From Algibacter sp. L3A6 (GTDB lineage Bacteria; Bacteroidota; Bacteroidia; Flavobacteriales; Flavobacteriaceae), in NCBI RefSeq assembly GCF_009796825.1, contig NZ_CP047030.1:1835501-1899500 (forward strand): DNA of 64,000 nucleotides, read 5' to 3'. The notes beneath the pieces were generated by a model. The model made no database searches and was not told the DNA's origin. It saw only the letters and a list, made by a program, of their open reading frames with translations. Positions 58,261-64,000 of the stretch are shown here, in pieces. Position 1 is the stretch's first letter; the number at the start of each line of letters is the position of its first letter. Position numbers and translations under genes: made by a program.

Positions 58261-58935
58261 GTGGGTAGTAAAAATAAACTGAAACGATTTAGAGAAAACG
58301 AAACTTTTTCCAACGTGTTTCAACCATCAAGAGAAGAATTGGTAGAGTCAACTTTTAGTCTAAAAGGTGAATGGCGTTCTAAGGTTTTTAAAAACGATAA
58401 TCCGTTAGTTCTAGAATTAGGCTGTGGAAAAGGAGAATATTCGGTTGCATTAGCACAAAAATATCCAAATAAAAACTTTATTGGTGTCGATATTAAAGGT
58501 GCTAGGTTTTGGAGAGGCGCAAAAACAGCTATAGAAGAAAATATACCTAACGTGGCTTTTCTGCGTACGCAAATAGAACTTATCGATCATGCTTTTGCTA
58601 ATAATGAAGTAGATGAAATTTGGATTACTTTCCCAGACCCACAAATAAAATACAAGCGTACCAAACACCGCATGACTAATGCTGTTTTCTTGGAGCGTTA
58701 CAAGCAAATTCTAAAACCAGATGGTGTTATGAATTTAAAAACCGATAGCGAATTTATGCATGGTTACACACTTGGTTTATTACATGGTGCAGGTCACGAA
58801 GTATTGTATGCTAACCATAATGTTTACAAGCAAGAAGGTAGCCCAGAAGAAGTAACAAGTATTCAAACCTTTTATGAGTCGCAATACTTAGAGAAAAATA
58901 AGCCTATTACCTATATTAAATTTAAAATCAAATAG
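58261..58935 (+). CDS. trmB: tRNA (guanosine(46)-N7)-methyltransferase
   Basis: A 224-residue SAM-dependent enzyme making m7G46 in tRNAs. The SAM site is LVLELGCGKGEYSVALAQKYPNKNFIGVDIKGARFWRGAKTA near residues 49-90. The substrate motif is EIWITFPDPQIKYKRTKHRMTNAVFLERYKQIL near 119-151. The start is GTG at 58261 (VGSKNKLKRF), the usual N-terminus of this family; no better ATG exists. Two bases later comes the LysE-type exporter gene, then the alkyltransferase-like gene, forming a three-gene operon. Confidence 0.95.
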   Translation: MGSKNKLKRFRENETFSNVFQPSREELVESTFSLKGEWRSKVFKNDNPLVLELGCGKGEYSVALAQKYPNKNFIGVDIKGARFWRGAKTAIEENIPNVAFLRTQIELIDHAFANNEVDEIWITFPDPQIKYKRTKHRMTNAVFLERYKQILKPDGVMNLKTDSEFMHGYTLGLLHGAGHEVLYANHNVYKQEGSPEEVTSIQTFYESQYLEKNKPITYIKFKIK

Positions 58936-58937
58936 TT

Positions 58938-59567
58938 TTGAATATTACATTTATCTTCTTTTTAGGGTTGGTTTTTGCGCTTGTGGGTGTTATTCCGCCA
59001 GGATTACTAAACATGACGGCCGCAAAAATAAGTCTAAAAGAAGGTCATGTGCGCGGCATCATGTTTTCTATTGGTGCCTGTGTTGTTGTAATTATTCAAA
59101 CTTCTATAGCAGCTATTTTTGCGCGCTATTTAAGTAAAAATCACGATGTAATAGATGTATTGCAGCGTGTAGCATTCGTTATTTTTGTTTTAATTACTAT
59201 CTATTTCTTGTTTATAGCTAAGTCTGAACCTAAAGAACAAGTAGAACCAAAAATTAGAAGTAAAGGAAGTCGTTTTTTTCAAGGTTTGTTTCTATCTGGT
59301 ATAAATGTATTCCCGATACCTTACCAAGCTTACATGACTATTACTTTAGCTTCTTTTGGATGGTTAGATTTTAGTCAAACAAGTATTATCTCTTATGTTG
59401 CTGGTGCAGCTATGGGTACTTTTGTTACTCTTTACATGTACATTTTCTTTTTTGATAAAATAAAGAGTAAAACATTAACATCTCAAAAAAACATGAACCG
59501 CATTATCGGTAGTATTACCGGTATTATTGCAATAGTAACTTTAATAAATATTATTAGAGAAATATAA
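58938..59567 (+). CDS. LysE/RhtB-family exporter
   Basis: A 209-residue membrane protein with six hydrophobic helices. It begins with a TTG start (MNITFIFFLGLVFALVG), 2 bases after trmB. VIPPGLLNMTAAKISLKEGHVRGIMFSIGA near residues 18-47 is the LysE-family PG(P)xxL motif. INVFPIPYQAYMTITLASFGWLDFSQTS near 121-148 is a second conserved segment. Substrate (an amino acid or analogue) unknown. Confidence 0.87.
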   Translation: MNITFIFFLGLVFALVGVIPPGLLNMTAAKISLKEGHVRGIMFSIGACVVVIIQTSIAAIFARYLSKNHDVIDVLQRVAFVIFVLITIYFLFIAKSEPKEQVEPKIRSKGSRFFQGLFLSGINVFPIPYQAYMTITLASFGWLDFSQTSIISYVAGAAMGTFVTLYMYIFFFDKIKSKTLTSQKNMNRIIGSITGIIAIVTLINIIREI

Positions 59568-59569
59568 CC

Positions 59570-59899
59570 ATGAAACCGGAAACATTAAATTTTTTCGATA
59601 AAGTTTACCAAGTGGCTAAGCAAATTCCATTTGGTCGTGTTACTAGTTATGGAGCTATTGCCAAATATTTGGGAGCTGCAAGAAGTGCTAGAATGGTTGG
59701 TTATGCCATGAATGGCTCTCACGGAAAAGATGTTGCTGCCCACCGCGTGGTAAATAGAAAAGGTTTACTAACCGGTAAGCATCATTTTGATGGAACCAAC
59801 CTGATGCAACAACTTTTAGAAAGTGAAGGCATAAAGGTTATCGAGAATCAAATTCAAGATTTAGATACGGTTTATTGGGATCCTTCCGAACATCTGTAA
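59570..59899 (+). CDS. Alkyltransferase-like (ATL) protein
   Basis: A 109-residue MGMT/Ogt-type DNA-binding domain. PFGRVTSYGAIAKYLGAARSARMVGYAMN (residues about 17-46) is the helix-turn-helix with the nucleotide-flipping Arg. The active-site PCHRV of true methyltransferases is replaced by VAAHRVVN, so the acceptor Cys is missing. Such ATL proteins bind O6-alkylguanine and hand it to nucleotide excision repair. It lies 2 bases after the LysE gene. Confidence 0.92.
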   Translation: MKPETLNFFDKVYQVAKQIPFGRVTSYGAIAKYLGAARSARMVGYAMNGSHGKDVAAHRVVNRKGLLTGKHHFDGTNLMQQLLESEGIKVIENQIQDLDTVYWDPSEHL

Positions 59900-60318
59900 A
59901 TATTACTTCTTATTATTTAAGTTCAATTATTCAAAAAAAATCATTCCATTAATAAGAGTGAACCAAGCAAATCAACTTTTAAGGATTTGGAATTGGCTTC
60001 ATTTTATTCTATTTTTATAGGCAGAGGGTTTTATGGATACGTTTCCATAAGTAAATTATGCTATTAAATTTGTAGTGGTTTCAATTTTAGTGTCTTCAAA
60101 TGTTAAATTGTTGAAGTGCTTTAAAATCAATTGAAAAACGTCAAAACTCAACTTACTCCAATATTTTTTTTAATCTGTTACATATTGTGTTTTTATAGAA
60201 AAACTTGGCATAGTTATGCTGTTTATGTAAGTAGTTAGGTTTTGTTGAGACTAGTTATAGTACAAGTTATTTTATTTAAACTCCGTAAAACCAGACAAAT
60301 TTCACGTTAATAAAATTT
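59900..60318. other. 419-base spacer upstream of egtB, no gene seen
   Basis: AT-rich with frequent stops in all frames. I saw no tRNA, repeat copy or strong hairpin. Probably the promoter and long leader of egtB. Confidence 0.5.
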
Positions 60319-61467
60319 ATGACTATAAACGAAAGGTATCAAAGTATTAGACGGCAAACTATAGGTTTTTGCAGTTATTTGCAACCGGAAGATTATGCTA
60401 TTCAGGTCGTTAAATTTGCGAGTCCTGCAAAATGGCACTTGGCCCATACCACTTGGTTTTTTGAAACTTTTATATTAAAAGCAGAACTTGATGGCTATGT
60501 GGAATACGATTCAAACTTCAATTTTTTATTCAATAGTTATTATAATAATGTTGGTAGTCGAGTATTGCAATCTAACCGAGGAAATATGTCTCGCCCAAGT
60601 ACCGATGCTATTTTTGCCTACAGAGATTATGTAGATAAGCATATGTTGGATTTTTTTGAAACCAATCCAGAACAGAAACTATTAAATTTAGTGATTTTAG
60701 GTTTAAATCACGAACAGCAACATCAAGAATTATTAATAACCGATGTAAAGTATATGCTGGGGCATAATGCATTGTTTCCTGTTTTTAATGCTGATTTCAA
60801 TTTAATAAAAGATGAAAATACCGCTACCGATAGTATGAAAATATCAGCAGGTGTTTATGAAATAGGGCATCAAGATTCCGAGTTTTGTTATGATAATGAA
60901 TTAGGTGTGCATAAGGTGTATGTACCCGATTTTGAAATAAATAACTTTTTAGTAACCAATGGAGATTACATGGCTTTTATGGAAGCTGGTGGTTATTCCG
61001 ATTTTAATCTTTGGTTAGATGAAGGTTGGGCTTGGGTAAATGCAGAGCAAATTAAAGCACCCCTGTATTGGCATAAAATAGATGGAGAATGGCATGTTTA
61101 TACCCTTGCCGGATTACAAAAAGTAGATAAAAATGCTATTTTAAGCCACATTAACTTTTACGAAGCTAATGCTTATGCTGAGTGGAAAGATATGCGATTA
61201 CCAACCGAGTTTGAGTGGGAAGTTGCTGCCCAAAAGTTAGATTGGGGCAAACGTTGGGAGTGGACCAACAGTGCTTATTTACCATATCCTAATTTTATAA
61301 AGGAAAATGGAGCGGTTGGTGAGTATAATGGCAAGTTTATGAGTAATAAAATGGTGTTAAGAGGTGCTTCGGTAGCGACATCTCAAAACCATAGTCGAAA
61401 GACGTATCGCAATTTTTTTCATCCTTCGGAACGCTGGCAGTTTACCGGAATAAGATTAGTAAAGTAA
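60319..61467 (+). CDS. egtB: Ergothioneine-biosynthesis sulfoxide synthase-like EgtB
   Basis: A 382-residue non-heme iron enzyme that joins a thiol (gamma-glutamylcysteine or cysteine) to hercynine. The N-terminal DinB-like iron domain has AKWHLAHTTWFFETFIL near residues 36-52 and LGLNHEQQHQELLITDVKYML near 127-147, giving the three His ligands. SRPSTDAIFAYRDYVD lies between. The C-terminal formylglycine-generating (FGE)-sulfatase domain has NFLVTNGDYMAFMEAGGY and MRLPTEFEWEVAAQ, ending RKTYRNFFHPSERWQFTGIRL. EgtC and EgtE genes are not adjacent. One base separates it from egtD. Confidence 0.92.
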   Translation: MTINERYQSIRRQTIGFCSYLQPEDYAIQVVKFASPAKWHLAHTTWFFETFILKAELDGYVEYDSNFNFLFNSYYNNVGSRVLQSNRGNMSRPSTDAIFAYRDYVDKHMLDFFETNPEQKLLNLVILGLNHEQQHQELLITDVKYMLGHNALFPVFNADFNLIKDENTATDSMKISAGVYEIGHQDSEFCYDNELGVHKVYVPDFEINNFLVTNGDYMAFMEAGGYSDFNLWLDEGWAWVNAEQIKAPLYWHKIDGEWHVYTLAGLQKVDKNAILSHINFYEANAYAEWKDMRLPTEFEWEVAAQKLDWGKRWEWTNSAYLPYPNFIKENGAVGEYNGKFMSNKMVLRGASVATSQNHSRKTYRNFFHPSERWQFTGIRLVK

Positions 61468-61468
61468 T

Positions 61469-62416
61469 ATGATAGAAGTTTTTAAGAATGAAGTTGATAA
61501 AGGGTTACAAGCAGATAGCAAAACATTACCATCAAAGTATTTTTATGATAAAATAGGCGATGCCCTTTTTGTAGAAATCATGAATTTGCCTGAATACTAT
61601 TTAACCCGTTGCGAGTTGGATATTTTTCAGAATAAAACCCAAGAACTTATTGAGGCTTTTGGAGTTTCTCCAGATTCTTATTTTGAGTTGATAGAGTTGG
61701 GTGCCGGAGATGGTACAAAAACAAAAGAGTTGTTGAGATCGTTAGATGCTCAAAGTTATAATTTTGATTATTTTCCTATCGATATTTCTTCCAATGCATT
61801 GAATTTATTGGAAAAAGATTTAAAAAATGAGCTTCCAAATTTGTCTGTGCAAATTCAAGAAGGCGATTATTTTAAAGTTTTAGCGTCCTTAAAGGAGAGT
61901 AAGAAACCTAAAATAGTATTGTTTTTAGGGTCTAATATTGGTAATATGTCTGATGATATGGCTGCCGAATTTATATATAGTTTGGGGTCTAACTTACAAG
62001 CTGGAGATAAACTCTTGTTAGGTGTAGATTTAATAAAGGCGAGCCATGTTGTGCTTCCAGCGTATAATGATAGCCAGGGTGTCACAGAAAAGTTCAATCT
62101 TAATTTATTGGATAGAATTAATAATGAGTTAGGCGGGAATTTCAACCTTAAACAGTTTAAACATCAGCCAGAATATGATGAGCATGAAGGCGTCGCTAAA
62201 AGCTATATAGTAAGTACGGCGAATCAGGCTGTTGAGATTAATGCCACCGGAAAAACCTATAATTTTACAGAAGGAGAAAAAATTCATACAGAAATATCTA
62301 GAAAATATAACGATGCGTTAATTGAGAAAATAATCGAGAAAACCGATTTTAATCTTGAAACTAAAATACTAGATAGTAAAGCCTATTTTGCAGATTATAT
62401 ACTTAGAAGAGATTAA
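61469..62416 (+). CDS. egtD: Histidine Nalpha-methyltransferase EgtD
   Basis: A 315-residue SAM enzyme that trimethylates histidine to hercynine, the substrate of EgtB. SKYFYDKIGDALFVEIMNLPEYYLTRCELDI near residues 23-53 is the family start. The SAM loop is YFELIELGAGDGTKTKELL near 70-88, then DYFPIDISSNALNLLEKDL. KIVLFLGSNIGNM near 148-160 lies at the substrate pocket, and ILDSKAYFADYIL closes the protein. Co-transcribed with egtB. Confidence 0.94.
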   Translation: MIEVFKNEVDKGLQADSKTLPSKYFYDKIGDALFVEIMNLPEYYLTRCELDIFQNKTQELIEAFGVSPDSYFELIELGAGDGTKTKELLRSLDAQSYNFDYFPIDISSNALNLLEKDLKNELPNLSVQIQEGDYFKVLASLKESKKPKIVLFLGSNIGNMSDDMAAEFIYSLGSNLQAGDKLLLGVDLIKASHVVLPAYNDSQGVTEKFNLNLLDRINNELGGNFNLKQFKHQPEYDEHEGVAKSYIVSTANQAVEINATGKTYNFTEGEKIHTEISRKYNDALIEKIIEKTDFNLETKILDSKAYFADYILRRD

Positions 62417-62462
62417 AATACTATGTTTTGAATAATAGAATTTAACAACTAAACCGATAACT

Positions 62463-63197
62463 ATGAGCGAGAAAAGATTTAAAGACCTGAAAGCAATTTA
62501 TGTAAATTGTACACTGAAGAAATCTCCAATGGAGAGTCATACATCTAAACTCATAGAGGTTTCAAAATCTATTATGAAGAGCGAAGGTGTTTCTGTAGAA
62601 GATATTAGATTTATTGATCATGATGTCGCAACCGGCGTTTATCCAGATATGATGGAGCATGGTTGGGAAAAAGATGAATGGCCTGAGCTATTTAAAAAAA
62701 TATTTGAGGCTGACATTCTTATAGTTGGTACACCTATTTGGTTAGGAGAAAAATCGTCTATTGCTCAAAAATTAATTGAAAGACTGTATGGAATGAGCGG
62801 ACAAACAAACGATAAAGGGCAATACAGCTTTTATGGGAAAGTTGGCGGATGCATGGTAACAGGTAATGAAGATGGCGTAAAACATTGCGCTATGGGTATA
62901 TTGTACTCGCTTCAGCATGTTGGATATTCTATACCGCCACAAGCGGACTGTGGCTGGATTGGAGAAGTTGGGCCTGGTCCTAGCTATGGCGATACGGAAT
63001 GGCAGGGTAAAAAGTTGGAAAAGCCATTAGGTTTCGATTCAGATTTTACTAATCGAAATACTACATTTATGACCTATAATTTATTGCATTTAGCGTCCAT
63101 GTTAAAAAAACAAGGTGGATACCCTAGTTATGGAAATTCGAGAGAAGACTGGGACGATGGAACAAGATGGAATTTTGATAATCCTGAATACCGTTAA
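62463..63197 (+). CDS. Flavodoxin-like NAD(P)H-dependent reductase
   Basis: A 244-residue FMN-binding flavodoxin-fold protein. AIYVNCTLKKSPMESHTSKL at residues about 11-30 is the phosphate loop region. EADILIVGTPIWLGEKSSIAQKLIERLYG near 80-108 is the strand-turn-helix around the isoalloxazine, and GKVGGCMVTGNEDGVKHCA near 122-140 is the third FMN loop. The long aromatic C-terminus (HLASMLKKQGGYPSYGNSR) is an extension. Downstream of egtBD by 46 bases, so perhaps in the same transcript; its role in thiol metabolism is inference. Confidence 0.85.
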   Translation: MSEKRFKDLKAIYVNCTLKKSPMESHTSKLIEVSKSIMKSEGVSVEDIRFIDHDVATGVYPDMMEHGWEKDEWPELFKKIFEADILIVGTPIWLGEKSSIAQKLIERLYGMSGQTNDKGQYSFYGKVGGCMVTGNEDGVKHCAMGILYSLQHVGYSIPPQADCGWIGEVGPGPSYGDTEWQGKKLEKPLGFDSDFTNRNTTFMTYNLLHLASMLKKQGGYPSYGNSREDWDDGTRWNFDNPEYR

Positions 63198-63266
63198 AAA
63201 CTAGTTGGTTAAATCTATTGTTTTTCAGGAGAAAACTAATTTTAATTCCTTTTAAATAAACTTGAT

Positions 63267-63929
63267 ATGAATAGTGTGAAACTTGCTGTTTTAGGTCTTG
63301 GAAGCCAAACGACCACCTTTTATATTAGTGAGTTGAATAGGCTATATAATGAAAAATATGGTGGTTATAGTACATGTCCATTTATTATGTGGAATGCGAA
63401 TTTCGATGCTATAAATTCACTTTTACCAAACAGTTCTGAGAGGTTGAATGCGTTAACTCAAGATTGTATTAACGAAATCGAAAAATTAGATATATCACAT
63501 ATTTTGGTTCCTAATATCACCTTGCACGAAAGTATAGATGAAATAGAGGTTGATAAAAATATTTTGCATCCGGTTTATTTAACGGTTGCAAAAATTAAAT
63601 CGCTAAAGCTTTCAAAAATTGTTTTAATGGCTTCGGAATACACCATGAATTCAGCATATATTCGTTCCGTGTTTACCGCAAATGGAATAGAAATAGAGAT
63701 TCCTTCGGAAGAAGATCGAGTTCAAATTGATACATTTCGAAAACAAGTTTATGTTAAACAAGAAAGCCAAGCAGGCATAGTCGGTTTTCAGAATATCATC
63801 GAAAAATATACAATTAAAAATACCGTTTTGTTGGCATGTACGGAATTGTCTATTTTTAAACCTAATAATAACTCACGTCTTTTAGATATGGTGGAAATTC
63901 AAATTAGAGAAGCGATTAATATCTTATGA
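63267..63929 (+). CDS. Aspartate/glutamate racemase-family protein, one catalytic Cys lost
   Basis: A 220-residue protein of the Asp/Glu racemase fold. The start VKLAVLGLGSQTTTFYISELNRLYNEKYGGYSTCPFIMWNANFDAI matches family members. Of the two catalytic cysteines, the second is present (VLLACTELSIF near residue 190) but the first is replaced: HILVPNITLHES near 87 has Asn where CNT is usual. Real racemase activity is therefore doubtful; another isomerase or lyase reaction is possible. 69 bases after the flavodoxin gene. Confidence 0.8.
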   Translation: MNSVKLAVLGLGSQTTTFYISELNRLYNEKYGGYSTCPFIMWNANFDAINSLLPNSSERLNALTQDCINEIEKLDISHILVPNITLHESIDEIEVDKNILHPVYLTVAKIKSLKLSKIVLMASEYTMNSAYIRSVFTANGIEIEIPSEEDRVQIDTFRKQVYVKQESQAGIVGFQNIIEKYTIKNTVLLACTELSIFKPNNNSRLLDMVEIQIREAINIL

Positions 63930-63951
63930 AATTTTAAAATAGAATATTACT

Positions 63952-64000
63952 ATGAAAATAGCAGTCACTTCGGCAAACGGAAAATTAGGTTCTACTATTG
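63952..64000 (+). CDS. NmrA/QorB-like NAD(P)-binding protein, 5' fragment
   Basis: Only 16 codons are in the window: MKIAVTSANGKLGSTI. This is the first beta strand and nucleotide loop of an atypical SDR (NmrA/NAD(P)H-binding) protein. It starts 22 bases after the racemase-like gene and is probably in the same operon. Confidence 0.6.
   Translation, partial: MKIAVTSANGKLGSTI

Overview
The window is AT-rich, densely coded DNA from a Bacteroidota genome, almost certainly a member of the Flavobacteriaceae. The evidence for this is lipoprotein signals of the type SC/TSC, a type IX secretion sorting domain, promoter -7 boxes of the form TAnnTTTG, a TPP riboswitch in front of a TonB-dependent receptor, the block uppP-truB-DUF3098-ftsX, the KFGKTE form of TyrS, and dispersed intergenic repeats typical of marine flavobacteria. 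No rRNA, tRNA, CRISPR array, integrase or transposase was seen.

Layout. 1-9.3 kb: a truncated large outer-surface protein, exodeoxyribonuclease III, an OmpA-type lipoprotein, an Lrp/AsnC regulator, a frameshifted small outer-membrane protein, glyS, comF and an SbsA-type Ig-like lipoprotein. 9.4-17 kb: tyrS and ahcY around a repeat-rich spacer, then a 4'-phosphopantetheinyl transferase, PcrB-type prenylglyceryl phosphate synthase, pnuC, DUF4301 and arfB. 17-24.8 kb: a TPP riboswitch with its TonB receptor, a Rieske-like lipoprotein, greA with an unusual hairpin leader, HIT protein, histidine kinase, flavin reductase, DUF3127 and aat.

24.9-32.4 kb (minus strand) is the most unusual part. It is a compact operon of poorly described genes: a small protein, a lipoprotein, a possible Sm-fold protein, a second copy of the small protein fused to a DUF6882-like domain but split by a frameshift, and an M48 metallopeptidase with a TerB-like tail. 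A LytS/LytTR-type two-component pair lies upstream. I consider this operon the best candidate for an undescribed system.

32.5-45.4 kb is mostly housekeeping: DUF2490, tag, thioredoxin-like, TonB-like, truB, uppP, glycerate kinase, DUF3098, ftsX, EamA transporter, leuS (broken by two close frameshifts), SemiSWEET and alanine dehydrogenase. 45.5-58 kb: a membrane protein of unknown function, an SDR/DUF2867 protein, a zinc peptidase, a Bax-inhibitor-1 protein, a membrane-bound MutS-like ATPase, two paralogous coiled-coil envelope proteins, a nitrilase, a LuxE/PaaK-type protein, a minimal T9SS protein, a PhoB/PhoR-like pair and a MurG-like glycosyltransferase. 58-64 kb: trmB, a LysE exporter, an alkyltransferase-like protein, then egtB-egtD for ergothioneine-type sulfur chemistry, followed by a flavodoxin-like protein, a racemase-like protein and the first codons of an NAD(P)-binding protein.

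Three genes are interrupted by single-base-type frameshifts (4.9, 27.26 and 41.6 kb). One of them is essential (leuS), so residual sequencing error is a real possibility. All functional calls come from reading the protein sequences; no database search was run.
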